From the NCBI GenBank assembly GCA_002310055.1, contig DBXS01000031.1:63441-81643 (forward strand): a DNA stretch of 18,203 nt. The letters are read 5' to 3'. This document shows positions 7,857-14,301 of this stretch, one piece after another. A program made the position numbers and the translations under genes. Position 1 is the stretch's first letter. Each line of letters opens with the position of its first letter. Source of the DNA: Clostridiales bacterium UBA1206. Its GTDB lineage: Bacteria > Bacillota > Clostridia > Oscillospirales > CAG-382. The notes under the pieces are model-generated. The model did not search any database, was not told the origin of the DNA, and saw nothing but the letters and a program-made list of their open reading frames with translations.

Positions 7857-9209
7857 ATGGCACTTGAAAACGAATACTTAAAGAAAGTTTACGAGACCGT
7901 CTGCAAAAGAGACAGCGGCGAACCCGAATTCCAGCAGGCGGTGCTGGAAGTGCTCGAGTCTTTCCAGCCAGTCGTGGCGGTGCGCCCCGATATCGTCAAA
8001 GCGGGCATAATAGAACGCATAGTGGAGCCCGAACGCTTTATCCAGTTCCGCGTTTCGTGGGTCGACGATAACGGCAAAGTACAGGTCAACCGCGGCTACC
8101 GCGTGCAGTTCAATTCCGCCATCGGTCCGTACAAAGGCGGTCTGCGTTTCCATCCTTCGGTATGCGCTTCCGTCATAAAATTCCTGGGCTTTGAACAGAT
8201 ATTCAAGAACTCGCTCACCGGCCTGCCTATGGGCGGCGGCAAGGGCGGTTCCGATTTTGATCCCAAAGGCAAATCCGACGGCGAAGTCATGCGCTTCTGC
8301 CAGTCCTTTATGACCGAGCTCGCCAAGCATATAGGCGCCGACACCGACGTTCCCGCCGGCGATATAGGCGTGGGCGCGCGTGAGATCGGCTTCCTCTTCG
8401 GGCAGTACAAACGTCTGCGCAACGAATTCACCGGCGTGCTCACCGGCAAGGGACTTTCGTACGGCGGCTCGCTCGTAAGAAAGCAGGCGACCGGTTACGG
8501 TCTGCTTTATCTAACCGAAGAAATGCTCAAATGCATGAAGAACGATTCCGTCGCCGGCAAGACCGTAGTCGTTTCCGGTTCCGGCAACGTGGCTATCTAC
8601 GCCTGCGAAAAAGCGCAGTCGCTGGGCGCCAAGGTCGTGGCGATGTCCGATTCCAACGGCTACGTTTACGATCCCGCAGGCATCAAGCTCGACGTGATCA
8701 AGCAGATCAAAGAAGTCGAACGCGGCAGGATCAAGGAATACGCCGCCAGAGTCAAAGGCGCCGAATATCACGAAGGCTGCCGCGGCATCTGGAGCATCAA
8801 ATGCGACGTTGCGCTTCCCTGCGCCACCCAGAACGAGATCAACGGCGAAGAAGCCGCGATCCTCGTAAAAAACGGCGTTATCGCCGTAGCCGAAGGCGCG
8901 AATATGCCTTCCACCCCCGAAGCGATCGAAACGTTCCAGAAAGCCGGCGTGCTGTTCGCTCCCGCAAAAGCTGCCAACGCGGGCGGCGTTGCCACCAGCG
9001 GACTTGAAATGTGCCAGAACTCGATGCGCTACAGCTGGACCGCCGAAGAAGTGGACGCCAAGCTCAAAGGTATTATGGAAAACATCTTCCACAACATCTA
9101 CGACGCCGCCGAAAAGTTCGGCAAATCCGGCAACCTCGTCGCGGGCGCGAATATTGCGGGCTTCCTCAAAGTCGCCGACGCAATGCTCGCGCAAGGAATA
9201 GCTTACTGA
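7857..9209 (+). CDS. gdhA: NADP-type glutamate dehydrogenase
   Basis: Catalyses reversible reductive amination of 2-oxoglutarate with ammonium to glutamate in the cytosol. The 450 residues match the usual hexameric enzyme. Substrate and catalytic residues are present: PYKGGLRFHP (Lys93), LPMGGGKGGSDFDPKG (Lys129, the catalytic lysine) and VPAGDIGVGAREIG (Asp169). The Rossmann motif is VVVSGSGNVAIYA (241-246). The loop after the second strand reads MSDSNG, like the NADP-specific type, so NADPH use is likely. The ATG at 7857 is chosen because the frame extends upstream only through the promoter itself and because GGGAG is at 7841-7845. The gene ends at a bidirectional terminator, convergent with the nfn operon. 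Confidence 0.96.
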   Translation: MALENEYLKKVYETVCKRDSGEPEFQQAVLEVLESFQPVVAVRPDIVKAGIIERIVEPERFIQFRVSWVDDNGKVQVNRGYRVQFNSAIGPYKGGLRFHPSVCASVIKFLGFEQIFKNSLTGLPMGGGKGGSDFDPKGKSDGEVMRFCQSFMTELAKHIGADTDVPAGDIGVGAREIGFLFGQYKRLRNEFTGVLTGKGLSYGGSLVRKQATGYGLLYLTEEMLKCMKNDSVAGKTVVVSGSGNVAIYACEKAQSLGAKVVAMSDSNGYVYDPAGIKLDVIKQIKEVERGRIKEYAARVKGAEYHEGCRGIWSIKCDVALPCATQNEINGEEAAILVKNGVIAVAEGANMPSTPEAIETFQKAGVLFAPAKAANAGGVATSGLEMCQNSMRYSWTAEEVDAKLKGIMENIFHNIYDAAEKFGKSGNLVAGANIAGFLKVADAMLAQGIAY

Positions 9210-9236
9210 TAAGCGGCTTTTCAAGACAAAAAAACT

Positions 9237-9266
9237 GCACGGAGACGAAAAGTCTCCGTGCTTTTT
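9237..9266. terminator. Bidirectional intrinsic terminator between gdhA and the nfn operon
   Basis: A 10-bp perfect stem (9237-9246 with 9252-9261) has a GAAAA loop and is followed by TTTTT on the + strand. On the - strand the same hairpin is followed by a 7-T run (from the A tract at 9228-9234), so it can terminate both convergent units. Confidence 0.93.
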
Positions 9267-9267
9267 G

Positions 9268-9648
9268 TTATTTGCTCTTTTTTCTTTTGAAAAACAGAGG
9301 GATGAGTCCGCAGAAGGAATCGTAACGCGGCTCGGGCTGCATACGCAGACCGCGCTTCACGCCGCCGAAGATATCGGCTTCGTGTTCCCACTTGGAGCTG
9401 TAATAATCGAACGGCAGCTTATGCAGCCGGGCGAGCAGATTCGCCGTGAGCGAAGGAAACGCCACGCGGCGCAGATAGCGCCAGAAGCCGAGTATTTCGA
9501 GCTGGCGGGTGTGGCCGTATTCGTGGCGGACGTTGGTTTCGGTATCGGCCTTTTTGCCGACGAACACGGCGTAGAACGAAAACGCGTTGGCGCCTATGGG
9601 CAGCGTGAAAACGCGTTTGCCGTTGTAATAGCGCTTTTGCTTTTTCAA
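9268..9648 (-). CDS. Small HExxH-motif protein (putative minimal metallopeptidase)
   Basis: A 126-residue basic protein with VRHEYGHTRQLEILG, a zinc-binding HExxH motif (His42, Glu43, His46). Further on is WEHEADIFGGV, reminiscent of the third-ligand ExxxD region of M48-like peptidases. No signal peptide is evident, although the region around residues 13-30 is moderately hydrophobic. I do not recognise a named family, and peptidase activity is inferred only from the motifs. The start codon is TTG at 9648, 1 nt after the nfnB stop, without a clear ribosome site. Translation is therefore probably coupled to nfnB. It ends at 9268 beside the bidirectional terminator. Confidence 0.72.
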   Translation of the reverse strand: MKKQKRYYNGKRVFTLPIGANAFSFYAVFVGKKADTETNVRHEYGHTRQLEILGFWRYLRRVAFPSLTANLLARLHKLPFDYYSSKWEHEADIFGGVKRGLRMQPEPRYDSFCGLIPLFFKRKKSK

Positions 9649-9649
9649 T

Positions 9650-11029
9650 TTATACGTTTAATTTGGCGTCGATGGCTTCGGCGGCCTTTTTGCCGGCGCC
9701 CATAGCCAGTATGACCGTCGCCGCGCCGGTGACGGCGTCGCCGCCGGCGTAGACGTTTTCTATGCTGGTGAGCCCGTTTTCATCAGCTACGATACCGCCC
9801 CATCTCTGAGTTTCGAGTCCGTGAGTCGTGGATTTTATAAGCGGGTTGGGAGTAGTACCGAGCGCCATTATAACGCAGTCGCATTCGATATCATGCTCGC
9901 TGCCGGGGATTTCCACGGGTCTGCGCCTGCCGGAAGAATCCGGCTCGCCGAGTTTCATATCTATAACCTTTATTCCGCGGACGAAACGCTTTTCGTCGCC
10001 GAGTATCTCGACCGGGTTGGTGAGCAGGCGGAAGATGATGCCTTCTTCCTTTGCATGTTCGACTTCTTCCCTTCTGGCCGGGAGTTCCTCCTCGCCGCGG
10101 CGGTAGATTATGTAAACCTGTTCCGCGCCCATCCTGAGCGCGCAGCGCGCCGCGTCCATGGCGACGTTGCCGCCGCCCACGACCGCGACCTTTGCGGGGT
10201 GAAGCACGGGAGTGGAGGAATTCTTATATGCTTTCATAAGATTGACGCGGGTGAGATATTCGTTAGCCGAATACACGCCATTGAGATTTTCGCCGGGGAT
10301 GCCCATGAATTTGGGAAGCCCCGCGCCGGTGCCGATATAAACGGCTTCGTATCCTTGAGCGAAAAGCTCGTCAACGGTGAGCGTTTTGCCGATTATGACG
10401 TCGGTCTCGATATCCACGCCCATCTGTTTGAGCGAGTCGATCTCTTTCTGCACTATCGTCTTGGGCAGACGGAATTCGGGTATGCCGTACACCAGCACGC
10501 CGCCCGCGACATGGAGCGCTTCGAACACCGTGACTTCCCATCCCTTTGCGGCGAGGGAGCCCGCGCACGAAAGGCCGGAAGGCCCGGAACCGATGACCGC
10601 CGCCTTGTGCCCGTTTTTGACGGGAGGCGCCGCGGGCGCGGGATCCGAAGCGTTATGGAAATCGGCAGCGAAGCGTTCGAGCCTGCCGATGCCGACGGGT
10701 TCGCCGTTTTTGCCGCGCACGCATTTGGATTCGCACTGCGTTTCCTGCGGGCAGACTCTTCCGCAGACCGCGGGGAGCGCGTTGCTTTCTTTTATGACGG
10801 CGTAGGCGCCTTCGTAGTCGCCGGCGCAGATGTGCCTGATAAAGCCGGGTATGTTGACGTTGACGGGGCAGCCTTCGACGCATGCGGGGACTTTGCAGCC
10901 CAGGCAGCGTGCCGCTTCGCTTTTTGCGAGCGCTTCGGTATAGCCGAACGCCACTTCGTTGAAATTCTTTGCCCTTATTTCGGGCTTTTCGGTGGGCATA
11001 GGGTATTTGGTCTTTATGAGATCAGCCAT
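9650..11029 (-). CDS. nfnB: NfnB-type NADPH-binding subunit of NADH-dependent ferredoxin:NADP+ oxidoreductase
   Basis: A 459-residue iron-sulfur flavoprotein often labelled glutamate synthase small subunit. N-terminal cysteines at 42, 45, 50 and 54 (CLGCKVPACVEGC) and at 89, 93, 99 and 103 (CGRVCPQETQCESKC) fit two [4Fe-4S] clusters. The FAD motif is VIGSGPSGLSCA (147-152), the NADPH fold VAVVGGGNVAMDAA (285-290), with a basic loop IYRRGEEELPARREE and a final FAD site YAGGDAVTGAATV. No glutamate synthase large subunit is adjacent, and the gene overlaps an NfnA/SudB-type partner by 1 nt (TAATG). The complex therefore most likely couples NADH plus reduced ferredoxin to NADP+ reduction. A role with a distant glutamate synthase cannot be excluded. 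Confidence 0.88.
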   Translation of the reverse strand: MADLIKTKYPMPTEKPEIRAKNFNEVAFGYTEALAKSEAARCLGCKVPACVEGCPVNVNIPGFIRHICAGDYEGAYAVIKESNALPAVCGRVCPQETQCESKCVRGKNGEPVGIGRLERFAADFHNASDPAPAAPPVKNGHKAAVIGSGPSGLSCAGSLAAKGWEVTVFEALHVAGGVLVYGIPEFRLPKTIVQKEIDSLKQMGVDIETDVIIGKTLTVDELFAQGYEAVYIGTGAGLPKFMGIPGENLNGVYSANEYLTRVNLMKAYKNSSTPVLHPAKVAVVGGGNVAMDAARCALRMGAEQVYIIYRRGEEELPARREEVEHAKEEGIIFRLLTNPVEILGDEKRFVRGIKVIDMKLGEPDSSGRRRPVEIPGSEHDIECDCVIMALGTTPNPLIKSTTHGLETQRWGGIVADENGLTSIENVYAGGDAVTGAATVILAMGAGKKAAEAIDAKLNV

Positions 11030-11874
11030 TACTCTTCTACCGCCTTTCCGTACAGATTGCAGTATTCCTCGTGCGCTTTGCGCTCGAACGGTCTGTAGAC
11101 CGATCCGCGCGCCATGGCTTCGTCGAAATCGACTTCGTGGCCGTCGAAATCAGGGCCGTCGACGCAGGCGAACTTTGTCTTTCCGCCCACGGTGAGGCGG
11201 CAGCCGCCGCACATCCCCGTGCCGTCGATCATTATGGGGTTCATTGAAACTATCGTTTTTATTCCGTACTGCTTGGTGAGCAGGCAGACGAATTTCATCA
11301 TAATGAGCGGTCCGATGGCTATCACGCAATCGAACTTTTCGCCCGCTTCTATGAGCTTTTTGAGCGCGTCGGTGACGAGCCCTTTTTCGCCCGCCGTGCC
11401 GTCGTCGGACATAAGGACGTAGTTTGAAGAAACGGCGCGGAACTCGTCTTCGAGGATGACGAGATCTTTGTTGCGGAAGCCGACGACCGACGTGACCTTG
11501 CAGCCCTGCTCGTGAAGCTTTTTCGCCACGGGGTACGCTATGGCGCAGCCCACGCCTCCGCCTATGACGGCGACTTTTTTATACCCTTCCGTTTCGGTAG
11601 GTCTGCCCAGGGGGCCTGCGAAATCGGCTATATATTCGCCCTGTTTGAGCTTGGCGAGCCGTTCGGTGGTCTCGCCCACTATCTGGAAGATGATGCTCAC
11701 GGTGCCGTTTTCACGGTCGTAATCCGCCACGGTGAGCGGGATGCGCTCGCTTTCGGAATCCGGGCGGAGGATGACGAACTGCCCCGGCTGCGCCTTTGCG
11801 GCGACCAGCGGAGCCGACACGCGCATAAGCACCACCGTGGGATTGAGGAACTTTTTGAATACGATCTTATTCAT
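11029..11874 (-). CDS. nfnA: NfnA-type FAD/NAD and [2Fe-2S] subunit (sulfide/dihydroorotate dehydrogenase-like)
   Basis: A 281-residue member of the ferredoxin-NADP reductase type family and partner of NfnB. It has an N-terminal FAD-binding barrel (PGQFVILRPDSESERIPLTVAD), an NAD fold VAVIGGGVGCA (about 103-113) and a C-terminal [2Fe-2S] region MIDGTGMCGGCRLT...FACVDGP. The Cys residues are 222, 225 and 237, with Asp217 nearby. An aspartate plus three cysteines is the ligand set reported for NfnA clusters. Two ATGs are possible. The second (11874) lies 7 nt from GGAG at 11882-11885, while the first (11880) is only 1-2 nt from it, so the second is preferred. The promoter is at 11914-11942. Confidence 0.88.
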   Translation of the reverse strand: MNKIVFKKFLNPTVVLMRVSAPLVAAKAQPGQFVILRPDSESERIPLTVADYDRENGTVSIIFQIVGETTERLAKLKQGEYIADFAGPLGRPTETEGYKKVAVIGGGVGCAIAYPVAKKLHEQGCKVTSVVGFRNKDLVILEDEFRAVSSNYVLMSDDGTAGEKGLVTDALKKLIEAGEKFDCVIAIGPLIMMKFVCLLTKQYGIKTIVSMNPIMIDGTGMCGGCRLTVGGKTKFACVDGPDFDGHEVDFDEAMARGSVYRPFERKAHEEYCNLYGKAVEE

Positions 11875-11913
11875 AAGCATACTCCGTTAAAGTATTTGCA
11901 TAATTATAAATGC

Positions 11914-11942
11914 ATTATATCACCGTTTTTGCGTTTTGTAAA
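11914..11942 (-). promoter_or_regulatory. nfnA promoter (extended -10)
   Basis: On the - strand TTTACA (11937-11942), a 17-nt spacer and TATAAT (11914-11919), preceded by TGA as an extended -10. A TTTGCG/CGCAAA inverted repeat (11928-11933 and 11946-11951) flanks the -35, and a second GCGCAAA copy is at 11974-11980. A hairpin-forming stretch lies at about 11974-12000. Together with the promoter this accounts for the spacer between nfnA and the tRNA promoter; I see no gene in it. Confidence 0.75.
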
Positions 11943-12016
11943 TAGCGCAAACGTATTTATAGGCAGAATTTTAGCGCAAAACGCCGAGCGTTTTTGTGCA
12001 AGTCAGTTATTTTTTC

Positions 12017-12045
12017 TTGACAAACCGCGTTCTTTGTGCTACAAT
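12017..12045 (+). promoter_or_regulatory. tRNA-Gly promoter
   Basis: A consensus TTGACA (12017-12022), a 17-nt spacer and TACAAT (12040-12045) start 46 nt upstream of the tRNA 5' end. This is the strongest -35 in the window, as expected for a stable RNA gene. Confidence 0.88.
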
Positions 12046-12062
12046 ACACCTCGCACATGAAC

Positions 12063-12136
12063 GCAGGCGTAGTTCAGTGGCAGAACATCAGCTTCCCAAG
12101 CTGAATATGCGGGTTCGATTCCCGTCGCCTGCTCCA
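12063..12136 (+). tRNA. tRNA-Gly (anticodon CCC)
   Basis: The acceptor stem GCAGGCG (12063-12069) pairs with CGCCTGC (12126-12132), followed by discriminator U and an encoded CCA (12134-12136). The D arm is AGTTCAGTGGCAGAACA. The anticodon stem TCAGC/GCTGA encloses TTCCCAA, giving anticodon CCC, which reads GGG glycine codons. The T arm GCGGG-TTCGATT-CCCGT is canonical. It is a single-gene transcription unit with its own promoter and terminator. Confidence 0.96.
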
Positions 12137-12138
12137 GC

Positions 12139-12166
12139 AAAAAACCTCGCGATAGCGAGGTTTTTT
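12139..12166 (+). terminator. tRNA-Gly terminator
   Basis: A 12-bp stem (12139-12150 with 12155-12166) has a GATA tetraloop; its A-rich base pairs with the 6-T run at 12161-12166. It starts 3 nt after the tRNA CCA end. Confidence 0.92.
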
Positions 12167-12167
12167 C

Positions 12168-12340
12168 AATGATGTTTGCCCCTTACGGGGCAAATGATGT
12201 GTGCTCTGCACATGATGTTGCCTTCGGCAATGATGTGTGCCTTCGGCACATGAAGGGCAAACATCGCATCATTGTGAGCAATAGCGAACAACATCATTTC
12301 TGCGCCAGCAGATTCATCATTAGCCGCTACAGCGGCGGCG
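12168..12340. repeat. Array of short hairpins joined by ATGATG/CATCAT linkers
   Basis: About 170 bp with no convincing gene. Successive inverted repeats are 12175-12182/12187-12194 (8 bp), 12200-12204/12208-12212 (5 bp), 12218-12222/12226-12230 (5 bp, TTC loop), 12236-12241/12245-12250 (6 bp, TTC loop), 12271-12274/12279-12282 (4 bp), 12299-12303/12308-12312 (5 bp) and 12323-12327/12332-12336 (5 bp). The first four are separated by AATGATGT-like linkers. The last three are separated by the reverse complement CATCATT. An 11-bp perfect long-range pairing, 12171-12181 with 12255-12265, would enclose hairpins 2 to 4 and compete with hairpin 1. The layout resembles a REP or non-autonomous mobile repeat, but no target duplication or family match could be established. 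Confidence 0.75.
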
Positions 12341-12355
12341 GGTGCGTTTTGTACC

Positions 12356-12383
12356 TTTACTTTTTGTAAAAATGCATTATAAT
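12356..12383 (+). promoter_or_regulatory. Promoter of the XRE/anti-sigma-like cassette
   Basis: TATAAT at 12378-12383 with a weak -35 TTTACT at 12356-12361 (16-nt spacer), 47 nt upstream of the GTG start. The weak -35 would suit an activated or self-regulated promoter. Confidence 0.55.
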
Positions 12384-12430
12384 ATATACGTAAGGCGGCA
12401 CAAGACGAAAGAAAAGGGGGATGGGCGGCT

Positions 12431-12883
12431 GTGGAAGTCGGCAAAACGATAACCGAGCTAAGAACTGCGCGCGGGATGTCGCAGCAGGCGCTGGCGGATT
12501 CCCTCTTTGTTTCGAGAGAGCTCGTTTCCAAATGGGAAAACGGCACGCGGTGCCCGGATCTTACCACCGTGGAAAAGATCGCCGCGGCGCTGGGCGTTAC
12601 GGCGGACGACATAGTGGATCCGAACGACCTGGTTTTTAAAGAACTTTTTGAATGCGTGCCGGACGGCTTTTCGCTTACCGAAGAGCAGATGACGGCAAAG
12701 CTCGACGTTTTCCTGCGCCGCACGGGCGGGCAGAACGCGGGGATATTTTTGAAGCGCTATTATCTGCTACGGCCCACCGCCGAAATAGCAGCGGAATACA
12801 GAAAGAGCGAAAGCCACGTAAGAAGCATACTTTCGAAAACGCGCAAAAAGTTCAAACGCTTTTTAGAGGAGGATAAGACGTGA
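12431..12883 (+). CDS. XRE-family regulator with sigma-70 region 4-like C-terminus
   Basis: A 150-residue DNA-binding protein. Residues 3-60 are a Cro/C1-type helix-turn-helix (GKTITELRTARGMSQQALA, then VSRELVSKWENGTRCPD). Residues about 103-147 resemble sigma-70 region 4/LuxR-type HTH (FLKRYYLL, PTAEIAAEY, SESHVRSILSKTRKKFKRFLEE), a second DNA-binding unit. No region 2 is visible, so it is not a complete sigma factor. The start is GTG at 12431, 10 nt after the run GGGGG at 12416-12420; the ATG at 12421 is in another frame. It overlaps the downstream membrane-protein gene by 4 nt (GTGA). The pairing suggests a membrane-controlled transcription factor. The XRE domain is clear; the sigma-4 similarity is by eye. 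Confidence 0.85.
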   Translation: MEVGKTITELRTARGMSQQALADSLFVSRELVSKWENGTRCPDLTTVEKIAAALGVTADDIVDPNDLVFKELFECVPDGFSLTEEQMTAKLDVFLRRTGGQNAGIFLKRYYLLRPTAEIAAEYRKSESHVRSILSKTRKKFKRFLEEDKT

Positions 12884-13533
12884 ACGGAATGGACGTGTAC
12901 AATTCAATAACAAAGCTCGACGAATCGGTGATCGACAGTTCTTTGACAAAGAAAAAGTACCGTTTCGGCAAGGCTTTGATTATAAAAACGGCAGTCTGCG
13001 CCGTACTGATAGCGGCGGCGTTCATCACCTACGCCGTTATCAAAAAAAACGGCGGCGGGAAAACGGCTTTCTCGTTGACCGCGTACGCCGCGAACGGCGA
13101 AAGCATGACGCTTTACACAAACGGCTGCCCGAACAACGTGCCCGCCGAATACCACATTAATATTTTCGGAAATAACGACCCCTGTTTTAATTTTCAAATA
13201 TGGCCGGAAGACTCCGGCGGGAGGACGCGGACTGAATATTTTAATATTTCGGTGCGGTACGAATACCTGGGCGAAGTGGTAAGCGTCACCGGAGAGACGA
13301 AAGACGAGCATTTAAGGATAGGATTATTAACTAAAACTACGTATGACTCGCATTTTTACGGGTACGTGATAACGGGGCAGTTCAGCGAGCCCGCGACGGT
13401 GTACGTGTATATCACGGAAAAAGAGACCGGCGAAAGCGTGGAAAACTATAGAATTCAGGTTGAATACTCTGCCGAGCGCGGCGAATACGGGCTTACGGTC
13501 GACAGTATCGATCCGCCGGGGCGCTTAAGATAA
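12880..13533 (+). CDS. Single-pass membrane protein, putative anti-sigma-like sensor
   Basis: A 217-residue protein. A short cytoplasmic N-terminus (about 1-31) contains DVYNSITKLDESVIDSS, which resembles the start of clostridial anti-sigma-like proteins paired with ECF or XRE/sigma-4 regulators. One transmembrane helix is at about 32-54 (LIIKTAVCAVLIAAAFITYAV), and a beta-rich extracytoplasmic domain of about 160 residues follows with no domain I recognise. It starts GTG at 12880 with GAGGAGG at 12866-12872 (7-nt spacing), which favours GTG over the ATG at 12889. The start overlaps the regulator's TGA. A signal-responsive tether or inhibitor of the upstream regulator is inferred. The gene ends before a shared terminator. 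Confidence 0.75.
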   Translation: MNGMDVYNSITKLDESVIDSSLTKKKYRFGKALIIKTAVCAVLIAAAFITYAVIKKNGGGKTAFSLTAYAANGESMTLYTNGCPNNVPAEYHINIFGNNDPCFNFQIWPEDSGGRTRTEYFNISVRYEYLGEVVSVTGETKDEHLRIGLLTKTTYDSHFYGYVITGQFSEPATVYVYITEKETGESVENYRIQVEYSAERGEYGLTVDSIDPPGRLR

Positions 13534-13545
13534 TTGCATACAATA

Positions 13546-13582
13546 CGGACCGGAAGGTTTTTGCCTTCCGGTCCGCGGTTTT
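13546..13582. terminator. Terminator between membrane-protein gene and rubrerythrin
   Basis: A 12-bp perfect stem (13546-13557 with 13564-13575) and TTTTTG loop lie between two convergent stops. The T run after it is short (TTTT at 13579-13582), and on the - strand the tail is also weak. The very stable stem, flanked by complementary CATACAA/TTGTATG arms, makes bidirectional termination likely. Confidence 0.78.
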
Positions 13583-13597
13583 GTATGGGGAAAAGTA

Positions 13598-14140
13598 TCA
13601 GTAATTATTAGCCGAGATCTCGAAATAGCTCTGCGGATGAGCGCAGACGGGGCAGATTTCGGGGGCTTTGGTGCCGACGACGATATGTCCGCAGTTGCGG
13701 CATTCCCACACCTTGACTTCGCTCTTTTCAAAGACTTTTGCGGTCTCGACATTCTTGAGCAGGGCGCGGTAGCGTTCCTCGTGGCGTTTTTCTATCATCG
13801 CCACGCCGCGGAATTTGGCGGCGAGTTCCGGGAAACCCTCTTTTTCGGCGGTCTTGGCGAAATCTTCGTACATATCGGTCCATTCGAAGTTTTCGCCGTC
13901 GGCGGCGGCTTCAAGGTTTTCGGCGGTGTTGCCTATGCCTTTGAGCTCTTTGAACCAGAGCTTTGCGTGCTCTTTTTCGTTTTCGGCGGTCTTGAGGAAA
14001 AGTTCGGCTATCTGCTCGTAGCCTTCCTTTTTGGCGGCGGAAGCGAAATAGGTGTATTTGTTGCGCGCCTGCGATTCGCCCGCGAAAGCGGCGAGCAGGT
14101 TCTGTTCGGTCTGAGTGCCGGAATACGGATTCTTTTTCAT
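13598..14140 (-). CDS. rbr: Rubrerythrin
   Basis: A 180-residue cytosolic non-heme diiron protein that reduces hydrogen peroxide in anaerobes, with electrons from rubredoxin or NAD(P)H systems. The ferritin-like domain (about 10-130) contains AGESQARNKY (Glu22), ENEKEHAKLW (Glu55, His58) and IEKRHEERY (Glu117, His120), matching part of the diiron site. The C-terminal rubredoxin domain has two CxxC pairs, CRNC (147, 150) and CPVC (163, 166), for one iron. The length is slightly short but complete. It starts at ATG 14140 with AGGAG at 14151-14155 and has its own promoter, so it is monocistronic. Confidence 0.95.
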   Translation of the reverse strand: MKKNPYSGTQTEQNLLAAFAGESQARNKYTYFASAAKKEGYEQIAELFLKTAENEKEHAKLWFKELKGIGNTAENLEAAADGENFEWTDMYEDFAKTAEKEGFPELAAKFRGVAMIEKRHEERYRALLKNVETAKVFEKSEVKVWECRNCGHIVVGTKAPEICPVCAHPQSYFEISANNY

Positions 14141-14175
14141 TTTACGTTTTCTCCTTTTTTTTATTCTTTAATCCC

Positions 14176-14203
14176 ATTATATACCATATCGGCAAAAAGT
14201 CAA
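14176..14203 (-). promoter_or_regulatory. Rubrerythrin promoter
   Basis: On the - strand TTGACT (14198-14203), a 16-nt spacer and TATAAT (14176-14181), 35 nt upstream of the start. The spacer contains CGGCATTGACTTTTTGCCG, an imperfect inverted repeat around the -35. It could be an operator, but no known box is recognised. Confidence 0.8.
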
Positions 14204-14237
14204 TGCCGAAAGAAACAAAAGGTGTAAACATTTTGAC

Positions 14238-14277
14238 AAAAAACTTCCCCGCCGGGAGGAAACCTTGCGGCGGGGAG
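14238..14277 (-). terminator. Terminator of the cotJABC operon
   Basis: On the - strand an 8-bp core GC stem (14268-14275 with 14247-14254), extended by A-T and G-T pairs, encloses a loop with a further AGG/CCT pairing. It is followed by a 6-T run (A tract at 14238-14243). It lies about 25 nt after the cotJC stop. Confidence 0.85.
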
Positions 14278-14301
14278 TAACGGAACGGGCAGCGTTTGCG
14301 C

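Noticed and set aside
7773..7860. Riboswitch or attenuator in the gdhA leader
   Set aside because: The leader from the promoter is only about 30 nt and has no convincing hairpin.
9821..11098. Long + strand open frame antisense to nfnB (425 codons)
   Set aside because: It mirrors the iron-sulfur flavoprotein gene, crosses the nfnA/nfnB junction and has no domain or start context of its own.
12168..12340. CRISPR array
   Set aside because: There are no constant-length direct repeats with unique spacers and no cas genes; units are short hairpins of varying sequence with mirrored linkers.
12063..12340. Integrated element using the tRNA-Gly 3' end as an attachment site
   Set aside because: No integrase gene and no repeated copy of the tRNA 3' end were seen downstream in the window.
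12421..12639. 72-codon frame starting at the ATG directly after GGGGG
   Set aside because: It is out of frame with the XRE domain and shows no protein features; the GTG at 12431 starts the real gene.
12166..12723. Open frames on both strands through the hairpin array (66 codons on +, 185 codons on -)
   Set aside because: They run through inverted repeats, lack ribosome sites and, on the - strand, run antisense to the well-supported XRE gene. The encoded residues reflect the repeats.
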